A program made the translations under genes and the position numbers. A stretch of 64,000 nucleotides of DNA from Streptomyces endocoffeicus (GTDB taxonomy: Bacteria; Actinomycetota; Actinomycetes; Streptomycetales; Streptomycetaceae). Location of the stretch: contig NZ_JAERRG010000015.1 of assembly GCF_016741935.1 (NCBI RefSeq), positions 124,001-188,000 of the forward strand. Reading direction: 5' to 3'. Positions 8,082-15,681 of the stretch are shown one piece after another. Within the stretch, counting starts at the first letter, position 1. The number at the start of each line of letters is the position of its first letter. The notes beneath the pieces are model-generated. The model was not told the origin of the DNA and searched no databases. It saw nothing but the letters and a program-made list of their open reading frames with translations.

Positions 8082-9095
8082 ATGGAGCCCCATCACCACG
8101 GACATCGGCACCACCACCGCCGGCACCAGCTCGCGCATCTGCTGAAACCGCACTCCCACGAGTCGGCGCGGAAGGTCGACTCCGCGCTGGAGTCCTCGGC
8201 CGAGGGCATGCGCGCCCTGTGGCTCTCCCTCGCCGTCCTCGGCGCCACCGCGGTCCTCCAGGCCGTGGTCGTCGTGGTGTCCGGCTCGGTGGCGCTGCTG
8301 GGCGACACCGTCCACAACGCCGCCGACGCCCTGACCGCGCTGCCGCTCGGCGTGGCGTTCGTCCTGGGCCGCCGCGCGGCGAACCGCCGGTTCACCTACG
8401 GCTACGGCCGGGCGGAGGACCTGGCCGGGATCGTCATCGTCCTGACCATCGCCGCCTCGGCGGCCCTGGCCGCGTACGAGGCCGTGGAGCGGCTGCTGAA
8501 CCCGCGCGCCATGTCCCACCCGGGCATCGTCGCGGTCGCGGCGGTCGTCGGCTTCATCGGCAACGAATGGGTGGCCCGGCACCGGATCCGGGTCGGGCGG
8601 CGGATCGGCTCGGCGGCCCTGGTCGCCGACGGGCTGCACGCCCGCACCGACGGCTTCACCTCCCTGGCCGTGCTGCTGGGCGCGGGCGGTGCGGCGCTCG
8701 GCTGGCAGCCCGCGGACCCGATCGTCGGCCTGGCCATCACCGCCGCCATCCTGCTCGTCCTCAAGGACGCGGCCCGTGAGGTGTTCCGGCGGCTGATGGA
8801 CTCCGTCGACCCGGCGGTGATCGACGCGGGCGAGGCCGCCCTGCGCGAGGTCCCCGGAGTGCTCGGGGTGACCGAACTCCGGATGCGCTGGATCGGCCAC
8901 CGGCTGCGCGCCGAGGTCACGGTCGAGGTGGACGGCGGCCTGGAGCTGCGCGCGGCGCACGACGTGGCGGTCGGGGCCGAACACGCCCTCCGCCACGCGG
9001 TGCCCCGGCTGACCGCCGCCATGGTGCACACCGATCCGGCCCCCGGGCCGGGCGCGGAGGACCCGCATCGCCTGCTGGCCCACCATGCCGTATGA
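8082..9095 (+). CDS. Cation diffusion facilitator (CDF) metal efflux protein
   Basis: 337 residues. A very His-rich N terminus (MEPHHHGHRHHHRRHQLAH, residues 1-19) probably binds metal. Six membrane segments follow, with the CDF transport-site residues in TM2 (HNAAD) and TM5 (DGLHARTDGFTSL), then a cytoplasmic C-terminal domain (VPGVLGVTELRMRWIGHRL). It should export Zn2+, or Co2+/Ni2+/Cd2+, in exchange for protons. The ATG at 8082 with GGTGG before it fits best; frame upstream is non-conserved. A CzrA-like regulator gene converges on it from the other strand. The last 21 bases (9075-9095) are imperfectly duplicated just after the stop (9096-9116). Confidence 0.9.
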   Translation: MEPHHHGHRHHHRRHQLAHLLKPHSHESARKVDSALESSAEGMRALWLSLAVLGATAVLQAVVVVVSGSVALLGDTVHNAADALTALPLGVAFVLGRRAANRRFTYGYGRAEDLAGIVIVLTIAASAALAAYEAVERLLNPRAMSHPGIVAVAAVVGFIGNEWVARHRIRVGRRIGSAALVADGLHARTDGFTSLAVLLGAGGAALGWQPADPIVGLAITAAILLVLKDAAREVFRRLMDSVDPAVIDAGEAALREVPGVLGVTELRMRWIGHRLRAEVTVEVDGGLELRAAHDVAVGAEHALRHAVPRLTAAMVHTDPAPGPGAEDPHRLLAHHAV

Positions 9096-9146
9096 CTGGG
9101 CCACCACGCCGTGTGAGGAGATCCCGCGGGCGTCCTCCGCCGGGGC

Positions 9147-9506
9147 TCAGTCGTGCGGCGGGGCCCCGGTGACCATGTGGTCCGCGTGGTTGACGGCCTC
9201 GGTGACCAGTCGGCGCAGATGGCCGTCGTGAAGGGAGTACACCGAGCGGCGGCCCTCCTTGCGCACCCGGACCAGCCCGGCCAGCCGGAGCTTGGCCAGA
9301 TGCTGGCTCACCGCCGGGCGGGCCGCCCCGCTGGCCTCGGTGAGGGTGTTGACATCGGCCTCGCCCCGGGCGAGGGACCACACCAGATGCAGCCGGGTCG
9401 GGTCGGACAGCAGCGAGAAGACATTGGCGGCCGTGGCGAACTGCGCCGCGCCGCTGGGATGCGTATGCGACCGGGTCGCAGTTGAGGAGGGTTCGCTGAC
9501 CGGCAT
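9147..9506 (-). CDS. ArsR/SmtB-family metal sensor, CzrA-like
   Basis: 119-residue winged-helix repressor. The DNA-binding core is TLTEASGAARPAVSQHLAKL with the wing RVRKEGRRSVYSL. The last helix contains DGHLRRLVTEAVNHADH, which fits the alpha5 site pattern D-x-H-x10-H-x2-H of CzrA/SmtB sensors of Zn2+ and Co2+. The alpha3N cysteines of ArsR/CadC sensors are absent. It converges on the neighbouring CDF exporter, which it most likely derepresses on metal excess. The ATG at 9506 gives normal family length. Confidence 0.9.
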   Translation of the reverse strand: MPVSEPSSTATRSHTHPSGAAQFATAANVFSLLSDPTRLHLVWSLARGEADVNTLTEASGAARPAVSQHLAKLRLAGLVRVRKEGRRSVYSLHDGHLRRLVTEAVNHADHMVTGAPPHD

Positions 9507-9735
9507 GCACCCATCGTAGAGCGGCGGGCGAAGGGCGGACCCCGCCCGGCCCGCCCGGTGTCGAGCGGAAGACCGGCGGCATCGTGGCCGGTGGCCGAAC
9601 CCCGGCACCATACTGGAGCACATGCACCACGCCGTCTCCCGCCAACTCCGGCTGCCGCGCGCCCTCGGGCCGCTCACCGGCTCACATCCGCGCCGCCGGA
9701 CCGGGTACGGCCTCGGGACGGGCCGGGGCTGAGCG

Positions 9736-11001
9736 ATGGGGGACACGGTGAACACCCCTGCCGGGCCGGGGGAGTTGCGGCGGCGCCTGGGAGTCTTCGA
9801 CGCGGTCGTGGTCGGCCTGGGGTCGATGATCGGCGCGGGCATCTTCGGGGCGCTGGGGCCCGCGGCGCGGGAGGCGGGGACGGGGCTGCTGCTCGGCCTG
9901 GTGGCCGCCGGGGTGGTCGCGTACTGCAACGCCACCTCCTCCGCGCGGCTGGCCGCCCGCTATCCGCGGTCCGGTGGCACGTATGTCTACGGACGTGAGC
10001 GGCTGGGCGACTTCTGGGGGTATCTGGCCGGCTGGGCATTCGTGGTCGGCAAGACGGCCTCCTGCGCGGCCATGGCCCTGACCGTCGGTTCCTACGTCTG
10101 GCCCGCCCAGGCGCACGCGGTGGCGGTGGCGGCCGTGGTGGCGCTGACGGCCGTCAACTACGTGGGGGTGCACAAGGCCGCCTGGCTGACCCGGGCGATC
10201 GTGGCCGTCGTGCTCGCGGTCCTGGCCGCCGTGGTCGTCGCCCTCCTCACCTCCGGGGAGGCGGCCGCCGCACGGCTGGAGATCGGCGGCGACGCCACCC
10301 TCGGCGGGGTGCTGCGCGCGGGCGGCCTGCTGTTCTTCGCCTTCGCCGGATACGCCCGTATCGCCACCCTCGGCGAGGAGGTCCGCGACCCGGCGCGCAC
10401 CATCCCCCGCGCCATCCCCCTCGCGCTCGGCATCACCCTGGCCGTCTACGCGGCGGTCGCGGTCGCCACGCTGACCGTGCTGGGCAGCGGCGGACTGGGA
10501 GCGGCGGGCGCCCCGCTGGCCGACGCCGTGCGCGCCGCCGGGCTCCCGGGGCTGACGCCGGTGGTGCGGGCGGGCGCCGCGGTAGCCGCGCTGGGGTCAC
10601 TGCTCGCGCTGATCCTGGGCGTCTCCCGGACCACCCTGGCCATGGCCCGCGACCGGCACCTTCCGCCCGCGCTGGCCGCGGTGCACCCCCGGTTCGCGGT
10701 GCCGCACCGCGCCGAGCCGGCCGTGGGCGCCGTGGTGGCGGTCCTGGCGGCGACGGCGGATCTGCGCGGTGCGATCGGGTTCTCCTCGTTCGGGGTGCTG
10801 GCCTACTACGCCGTCGCCAACGCCTCCGCCTGGACCCTCACCCCCGCCGAGGGCCGTCCACCGCGGGTCGTGCCGGGGCTCGGGCTGGCCGGCTGCCTGC
10901 TGCTGGCCTTCGCCCTGCCCGTCTCCTCGGTGGTCTCCGGCGCGGCGGTGCTGGCCCTGGGCGCCGCGGCCTACGGGGTGCGGCGCGCGACGGCCGCGTA
11001 G
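9736..11001 (+). CDS. APC-superfamily amino acid permease
   Basis: 421-residue integral membrane protein with about 12 membrane segments. The APC signature VVVGLGSMIGAGIFGALGPA in TM1 (about residues 25-44), PRSGGTYVYGRERLG in the TM2-3 region and FAGYARIATLGEEVRDPART in TM6 mark an amino acid/polyamine/organocation permease. The substrate is unknown. Starts are ambiguous: ATG at 9736 follows GGGGCTGAG, and GTG at 9748 is in frame. Its TAG stop is directly followed by an in-frame remnant of an epimerase gene. Confidence 0.85.
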   Translation: MGDTVNTPAGPGELRRRLGVFDAVVVGLGSMIGAGIFGALGPAAREAGTGLLLGLVAAGVVAYCNATSSARLAARYPRSGGTYVYGRERLGDFWGYLAGWAFVVGKTASCAAMALTVGSYVWPAQAHAVAVAAVVALTAVNYVGVHKAAWLTRAIVAVVLAVLAAVVVALLTSGEAAAARLEIGGDATLGGVLRAGGLLFFAFAGYARIATLGEEVRDPARTIPRAIPLALGITLAVYAAVAVATLTVLGSGGLGAAGAPLADAVRAAGLPGLTPVVRAGAAVAALGSLLALILGVSRTTLAMARDRHLPPALAAVHPRFAVPHRAEPAVGAVVAVLAATADLRGAIGFSSFGVLAYYAVANASAWTLTPAEGRPPRVVPGLGLAGCLLLAFALPVSSVVSGAAVLALGAAAYGVRRATAA

Positions 11002-11217
11002 GCAGCCCGCCGCGGCGGAACGCGCCGCCGACACAAGATCATCGAACTGGCCGGTTCGCGGCGCTCCGTCGAGTTCATCGGCCGCCCCACCGACGACCCC
11101 GCCGCCCGCCGCCTGGACATCACCCTCGCCCGCGGCAGACTCCCGTGGGCACCGGTCGTCCCCGCCGACGAGGGGCCGGCCCGCATCATCGACTGGTTCC
11201 GGCGCGGGGCCGCCTGA
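11002..11217 (+). pseudogene. C-terminal remnant of an NAD-dependent epimerase/dehydratase (nucleotide-sugar type)
   Basis: The 72 codons after the permease stop have no start codon but read RSVEFIGRPTDDPAARRLDI, TLARGRLPWAPVVPADEG and ARIIDWFRR before a TGA at 11215-11217. This is the conserved C-terminal part of UDP-glucuronate decarboxylase/dTDP-glucose dehydratase-like SDR proteins. The Rossmann and catalytic YxxxK regions are missing. It appears to be the tail left after a deletion that also removed an upstream gene end. A glycosyltransferase gene lies next to it on the other strand. Confidence 0.7.
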
Positions 11218-11236
11218 CCCCCTCTCACAACCCTCC

Positions 11237-11282
11237 TGGTCATGGTCATGGTCATGGTCATGGCCGCGGTCATCGGTCATGG
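11237..11282. repeat. Hexanucleotide GGTCAT repeat at the 3' end of the glycosyltransferase gene
   Basis: Consecutive GGTCAT units, degenerating after four copies, run from the end of the epimerase remnant into the last codons of the convergent glycosyltransferase. It looks like slippage-prone microrepeat DNA. Confidence 0.6.
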
Positions 11283-12193
11283 GTGACGGCCTGCCCCTCC
11301 TCCCGTCGGGGCGCGTCGTCCGTCCGCTGCCGGTCCACCCGCCGGGCGGCCTCCTCGACCCACGGCGGCAGCGGCCGCCGCTGCCACAGCGCGGTCGGCA
11401 GCCGGGCGAGCAGACCGCCCAGCGCGGCCCGCGCCACGGGGTCCCGCCCTGCCTCGGTGAGCAGCCCGGCGGTGCGCCGCGCGGCGAGCGGCAGCGGGCG
11501 GCGCAGCCAGCAGCCGATCAGCTCGTTGCGCCGCAGCACGGCGGTGCGCTCGGCGTCGCGCGATGAGGGGCCCGGATGGTGGTGGGCGACCACCTCGGGG
11601 CAGTACGAGACGCCCCAGCCCATCGCGGCGAGGTCATACGCGAGCAGGGTCTCCTCGCCGCCGAAGAAGATCAGCGGATGGAAGCCGCCCACCTCCAGGA
11701 AGGCGCCGCGGCGCACCACGGCCCCGTGGGCGAGGAAGCCGAACACCTCGCGGCCGGGAAGGTCCTCGGCCCGGCCCACGGGGGAGGCGGCGAGTGTGGC
11801 GTTGAGCGGATCGGGCCGCTCCGCCGGGCCGACCCGCACCTGGGCCGCCAGCAGCCCCAGCCGCGGATGGCCGTTCAGCAGGGTGGCCGCCCGTGCCAGG
11901 GCGCCGGGCCGCCACCAGGAGTCGGCGTCGCTGAAGGCCACGTAGGGCGTGCCGATGGCGCGTACGCCGTCGTTGCGGGCGGGCGCGCCGCGGTTGGCCC
12001 CCAGCGCCAGGACCCGCACCCGCGGAAAGCGCTCGGCGACCATGGCCCGGGTGTGGTCCGTCGAGCCGTTGTCCACGACCACGACCGGTGGCCGCTCCGG
12101 CAGGGCGGTGAGGTGTTCCAGAGCGGTGGCGAGTCCTTCGGCGCGGTCGCGGGTGGCGAGGACCACGCCGACGGAGGGGCCTGGCGCGTTCAC
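11270..12193 (-). CDS. Glycosyltransferase family 2
   Basis: About 307 residues. The GT-A fold is clear: VGVVLATRDRAEGL at the N terminus, VVVVDNGSTDHTRAMV, NRGAPARNDGVRAI and the metal/nucleotide-binding FSDADSWW (DxD type), then GGEETLLAYDLAAMGWGVSYCPE with the acceptor-side acidic residues. It would transfer sugar from a nucleotide sugar to an unknown acceptor. The start is uncertain: GTG at 12193 or 12199 fits conserved sequence best, while a GTG at 12286 would add a poorly conserved Arg/Gly-rich leader. Members lacking membrane helices act in the cytoplasm on cell-surface precursors. Confidence 0.85.
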   Translation of the reverse strand: MNAPGPSVGVVLATRDRAEGLATALEHLTALPERPPVVVVDNGSTDHTRAMVAERFPRVRVLALGANRGAPARNDGVRAIGTPYVAFSDADSWWRPGALARAATLLNGHPRLGLLAAQVRVGPAERPDPLNATLAASPVGRAEDLPGREVFGFLAHGAVVRRGAFLEVGGFHPLIFFGGEETLLAYDLAAMGWGVSYCPEVVAHHHPGPSSRDAERTAVLRRNELIGCWLRRPLPLAARRTAGLLTEAGRDPVARAALGGLLARLPTALWQRRPLPPWVEEAARRVDRQRTDDAPRREEGQAVTHDR

Positions 12194-12373
12194 GGCCACC
12201 AGGTACCCGGCGCCCCGGCCGCTATGCGGTACGCCGACCCGCCGGGCCCCTATGCGATGCGCGCCCGGTCGTCCATACCGGCGCACCGCCGCTGAGAGTG
12301 ATCTATGTCATGTTCGACATCGTCGTCCCACGGGTACGGTGCTGACAGCTATCGCGCAAGAGGAGCGGCTCGT

Positions 12374-12916
12374 TTGTCCCTGGACCTGTCATCCGTCATA
12401 GCGGCGACCACGCATTGGCTGATCAGGGCCTATCCGGCGGCCGACGGCGCGATGAACGCCGCCCTCGCAGAGGCGCAGGCGCGACAGGCAGTGACGGTCG
12501 CCGCGTGGCTGCGCTACCCGACCACCACCGACGCCGCCCTGGTGACCATGGCCGGACCGGGCGGTTCCTACCGGCTGGACTGGCTCGTGGACGCGGAGCC
12601 CTACGAGATCCGCGGCCCCGACGGCGTCTGGCGCACCTGGGTGGACGAGGTCGTGGCCAGTTGGGCGGCGGCCCTGCTCACCTGCTCCACCCTGGCGTCC
12701 GAGGCCGTGGCGGCGCTCGCCGACTGTGATCACGCCGCCGGGTCCCCCGGGGAGTTCCGCCGGCTCACCGAGCCCGACGCCCACGACTGCCAGGCCGCGC
12801 CGCTGATGCGCCATCCGGACCTGATGGCGTGCGTCGTGGATCTGCACCGTCCCCAGCTGCTGGAACGTCTGCGGCGGCTGCCCAGCGACGACCAGACGCC
12901 CACCAGCGCGGCCTGA
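12374..12916 (+). CDS. Hypothetical protein, actinomycete-specific
   Basis: 180 residues if the TTG at 12374 is used; AGAGGAG eight bases upstream supports it. An ATG at 12305 in frame would add 23 residues rich in Ser and Gly and has no ribosome site. I recognise no domain. The protein has Trp-rich stretches (YRLDWLVDAEPYEIRGPDGV, WRTWVDEVVASWAAALL), several cysteines and a C-terminal helix ending LERLRRLPSDDQ. No signal peptide or membrane segment is evident. The ordered codon usage suggests a real gene. Confidence 0.6.
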   Translation: MSLDLSSVIAATTHWLIRAYPAADGAMNAALAEAQARQAVTVAAWLRYPTTTDAALVTMAGPGGSYRLDWLVDAEPYEIRGPDGVWRTWVDEVVASWAAALLTCSTLASEAVAALADCDHAAGSPGEFRRLTEPDAHDCQAAPLMRHPDLMACVVDLHRPQLLERLRRLPSDDQTPTSAA

Positions 12917-12942
12917 CGGCGCCGCCACACTACGGGCGGCCG

Positions 12943-13281
12943 TCACAGCGCCCGGAGCACCCCTTGGCCCAGCGGGCTCCCCATCACCGGTGGCAGCAGC
13001 CGCTGCCACCGGCCGAGGGAAGAGTGGCGGGAGTGGAGGGAGCGGAGGGAGTCATGTTCCGGCCACGGCCATGTTCCGGCCACCGCCTCCCGCGGCTCCG
13101 TCCGGCCGGGGCCGAACATCGTGGCGGCCGCGCCCTCGTGCAGCGCCTTGCCCTCCACTCCGATCCGCGGCGACTCCAGCTCGAGGACCGTGCCGAGCCC
13201 CGAACGGCGCCGCGGCCGGCCGTTGGGCTTCAGCCGCCCGGCCTTCTCGCCCAGCCGGCCCCTCGCGCCCCGCCGCCATCA
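12943..13281 (-). pseudogene. Possible decayed reading frame
   Basis: This stretch has no intact gene. One minus-strand frame is open and reads LGEKAGRLKPNGRPRRRS, GLGTVLELESPRIGVEGKAL and then a Trp/Pro-rich end, with no convincing start. The LELE..GVEGKAL part resembles Streptomyces hypothetical proteins, but the remainder does not look conserved. It could be a gene remnant next to the truncated MerR gene, or a GC-bias shadow. Confidence 0.25.
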
Positions 13282-13294
13282 CGGCAGCGCTGCC

Positions 13295-13575
13295 TCAGCC
13301 CTCCGGAGCCACCCGCCGCCGGTAGTGCGGGCACCGGGTGAGGTCGTCGTGCTCACAGCCGAGGGCGCATTCGACGAGCGCCAGCGAGTCCCGCGCGGCG
13401 GCGATGCGGGAGCGGAGCGTCTCCGCCTCGCGCCGCAGGATGTCCCGGCGGGCGGCCGGCTCGGTGGCGGCGGTAAGGGCGCGGATGGTGTCCAGGCCGA
13501 GCCCGGCTTCCTTGGCGCGCAGGATGACGGCCACCCTGATGAGGTCGGCATCGCCGTAGCGGCGGCGCGAACGCG
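13295..13575 (-). pseudogene. Truncated MerR-family regulator (C-terminal part only)
   Basis: The frame reads RRRYGDADLIRVAVILRAKE, AGLGLDTIRALTAATE and then a helical coiled-coil end CALGCEHDDLTRCPHYRRRV, the second half of a MerR DNA-binding domain plus the dimerisation helix and a Cys/His-rich effector tail. The first helix-turn-helix (the part reading TIRYYE in MerR proteins) is absent. Upstream of 13575 the frame turns into unrelated sequence, and no other frame supplies the missing part. It was probably cut by a deletion next to the DinB gene. Confidence 0.6.
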
Positions 13576-13671
13576 CCCGCGCCGACCGGCTCTTCCTCGC
13601 CGTGCCCCTGTTCCTGGCGGCCGGTACGGCAAGGTGAACGGGCCGATGAGCACGGGCCGGGAGCCGATCGC

Positions 13672-14181
13672 TCAGGCCCCCACGACCCCGTCCACGCCCT
13701 CGCGCAGGAAGTCCGCGTGCCCGTTGTGGCGGCCGTACTCCAGCAGCACATGCACCAGCACCATCCGCAGCGACACCGCCTCGCCCCACCGGGGCTGATG
13801 GCCCGCCAGGTCGAGCGACTCCGCCTCCCGCTCGATCCGGCGGGAGGTCTCGACCTCCGCCTCCCAGGCCGCGAACGCCTCGGCTCCGGTCGCCTCGCTC
13901 ACGTCGTACGCCGCCTGGAAGTCGATCACCGGGGACCAGACCATCGGCGCGTCGTTGTCCTCGAACACCCGCCGGAACCAGGCCCGTTCCACCTCGGCCA
14001 GGTGCCGCACCAGGCCCAGCAGCGTCAGCGTCGAGGGTGGCATCGACCGTTGCCGCAGCTCCTCGTCCGTCAGCCCCTCGCACTTCATGGCGAGCGTCGC
14101 CCGCTGGTAGTCCAGGAAGGCGCGCAGGGTTTCGCGTTCGTCGCCGAAGTGGGGCGGTTCCGGGCGGCTGTCGGCGGTCAT
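13672..14181 (-). CDS. DinB-family protein (DUF664), possible thiol-dependent enzyme
   Basis: 169 residues forming the four-helix DinB/MST-like fold. The three metal-ligand histidine positions are plausible in LLGLVRHLAEVERAW (first), and VLLEYGRHNGHADFLRE near the C terminus (the last two). DUF664 members in actinobacteria often resemble mycothiol-dependent enzymes, but the substrate here is unknown. The ATG at 14181 begins MTADSRPEPPHFGDERETLR, typical for the family. It stands between a broken MerR gene and the Spo0M gene on the same strand. Confidence 0.85.
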   Translation of the reverse strand: MTADSRPEPPHFGDERETLRAFLDYQRATLAMKCEGLTDEELRQRSMPPSTLTLLGLVRHLAEVERAWFRRVFEDNDAPMVWSPVIDFQAAYDVSEATGAEAFAAWEAEVETSRRIEREAESLDLAGHQPRWGEAVSLRMVLVHVLLEYGRHNGHADFLREGVDGVVGA

Positions 14182-14315
14182 GGTCGTTCGTCCTCCTCGA
14201 CGGCTGGGCGGGTCCCTGGGGGGCGCAGTTCGGCCTCATGGGACCACGGCCGCCGGCACCCGCCCGCACCGGGGCCATGGCCGAAACGCCGAGCAGGGCT
14301 CCCCGGCCCGGGGCT

Positions 14316-14345
14316 CCCCGGCCCGGGGGCCGCCCCGGGCCGGGG
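14316..14345 (-). terminator. Strong hairpin after the Spo0M gene
   Basis: CCCCGGCCCGGGG (14316-14328), a 4-base loop and its exact complement (14333-14345) form a 13-bp GC-only stem starting 8 bases after the Spo0M stop. There is no U-run, as usual for Streptomyces terminators. A 15-base direct repeat overlaps the left arm. Confidence 0.75.
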
Positions 14346-14352
14346 GAGGCGG

Positions 14353-15408
14353 TCAGTCCTCGTCCTCCTCGTCCTCGAAGGCGTCGCCGATCTCGTCGAC
14401 GACCTCCGCGGCGACCATTCCTCCGACGACGCCGACCGCGACACCCGCCGCGACGCCTCCGACGACCGCCGCGGTGCTCGGGCCGGAGCGCCGCCCGCCG
14501 TCGTGGTGCCCGTCGTGCTCACCGTGGCCGTAAGAGCCGTGCGAGCCGTGCGAGCCGTGCGAGCCGTGCGAGCCGTGTGAGCCGTGGGCGCCATGGGCGC
14601 CGTAAGAGTCGTGCGAGCCGTAAGAGCCATAGGCGGCGCGCCGCTCGACGAGCCCGCGGATCCAGGCGTCGACCTCGGTGTTCCAGTCGCGGTGCTCGAC
14701 GCCCTCATGGCCGACGGTGAAGAGCGTGAGGGCGTCCTCCCCCGAGGAGAAGAGCCCGCCGCGCTTGTCGGCCTCCAGGACGACGTCCATGCCACCCGGG
14801 GTCGCCAGGAACGTCACCTCCAGCTCGTTGATGGCGTGGGCGTACTGGGGAGCCGGGGTGAGCTCGATCTCCTGGTAGAACGGCAGCCGCTGCCCGGTGC
14901 CGCCCACATGCCCCAGCTCCAGATCGGCGGACCTGAAGCCGAAGCCGAGCTGCCCCAGCGCCTCCAAAATGGCCTCCTGGGCCGGCAGCGGGGCCACGGT
15001 CAGCTGGTCGAGGTCGCCCTTGTCCTTCGCGCCCGCGACCTCCAGCCCGGTGCGGACGCCGAGGATGATGCCCAGCGGCTGCCCGTACAGTTCGGTGATC
15101 GGCGTCTCCCAGGGGAGGTGGGCCGTGAACGGGAGGCTGCGGTGCTCGCCCTCGGCGAGCCGGAAGCCGCCGCCGACGGTGAAGCGGTCGAAGAGGACGA
15201 CTCCCTCCCGTTCCTCGTCGCCGTGCTCGTCCTCCACCCGGGCCACGAGCTCCAGCGTGATCTGCTCGATCTCGAAGTCCGCCGTGCCTCCCCGGAGATG
15301 GACCTGACCGGTCAGCGGCCCGCCGGGGTGTACCGGGCCGGGGTCCAGTACCGTGTCCACGGTGGGTCCGCCGACACCGAGCGAGCCGAGCAGTCGTTTG
15401 AACACCAT
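14353..15408 (-). CDS. Spo0M-like sporulation-control protein with Ser-His-Gly repeats and a glycine-zipper tail
   Basis: 351 residues. The first ~235 are the Spo0M arrestin-like fold, starting MVFKRLLGSLGVGGPTVDT and including PGGPLTGQVHLRGG and RLPFYQEIELTPAPQYAHAI. These proteins influence sporulation and cell division in Bacillus and actinomycetes. The C-terminal third is unusual: a (Ser/Tyr)-His-Gly tandem repeat (about residues 260-300, from a 9-base DNA repeat at about 14530-14640), a His/Asp/Gly stretch, a glycine-zipper-like hydrophobic segment (AAVVGGVAAGVAVGVVGGMV) and an acidic end. The ATG at 15408 was preferred over GTG at 15420 because MVFKRLL is the conserved start and AAGGAG lies upstream. 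Confidence 0.85.
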   Translation of the reverse strand: MVFKRLLGSLGVGGPTVDTVLDPGPVHPGGPLTGQVHLRGGTADFEIEQITLELVARVEDEHGDEEREGVVLFDRFTVGGGFRLAEGEHRSLPFTAHLPWETPITELYGQPLGIILGVRTGLEVAGAKDKGDLDQLTVAPLPAQEAILEALGQLGFGFRSADLELGHVGGTGQRLPFYQEIELTPAPQYAHAINELEVTFLATPGGMDVVLEADKRGGLFSSGEDALTLFTVGHEGVEHRDWNTEVDAWIRGLVERRAAYGSYGSHDSYGAHGAHGSHGSHGSHGSHGSHGSYGHGEHDGHHDGGRRSGPSTAAVVGGVAAGVAVGVVGGMVAAEVVDEIGDAFEDEEDED

Positions 15409-15567
15409 CGGGGCGTCCACTCCTTCAATGTGCGTACTGTCGCGTGTGCGTGGGGGTTACGGGCGCGTGCGGTGGACGGCGGTGGAGGACGGCGGTCGGG
15501 CGACAGCGGGCCGTGCGCCGCGGAACGTTCGCGGCCGTTGGCACGTTCACCGTGTGTCCTCCCGCCG

Positions 15568-15589
15568 TGCTCTACATGCATGTAGAGCA
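15568..15589. promoter_or_regulatory. 22-bp perfect palindrome, probable operator
   Basis: The half-site TGCTCTACATG is followed immediately by its exact reverse complement. It lies 160 bases upstream of the Spo0M start and about 90 bases after the LysR stop, in an otherwise empty 270-base gap. It could be an operator for a dimeric regulator (TACA..TGTA cores are known for BlaI/CopY- and some GntR-type proteins) or a small terminator hairpin for LysR. It has no U-tract. Confidence 0.6.
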
Positions 15590-15681
15590 TAGGGGTGTGC
15601 GCCGCGCCGAGACGGCCCATCCCGGCGCGTTGGCGGCGGAAGTCCGAAAATGATCACTCGCGGGGCCGTGCCGAGCGCCCT

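Noticed and set aside
9622..9733. 36-codon frame starting MHHAVSRQ upstream of the permease
   Set aside because: Only a weak TGGAG three bases from the ATG and no conservation visible; a leader peptide is possible but unsupported.
14525..14640. Repeats resembling a CRISPR array
   Set aside because: Nine-base units without spacers, in frame with the Spo0M-like protein; other tandem repeats in the window also lack spacers.
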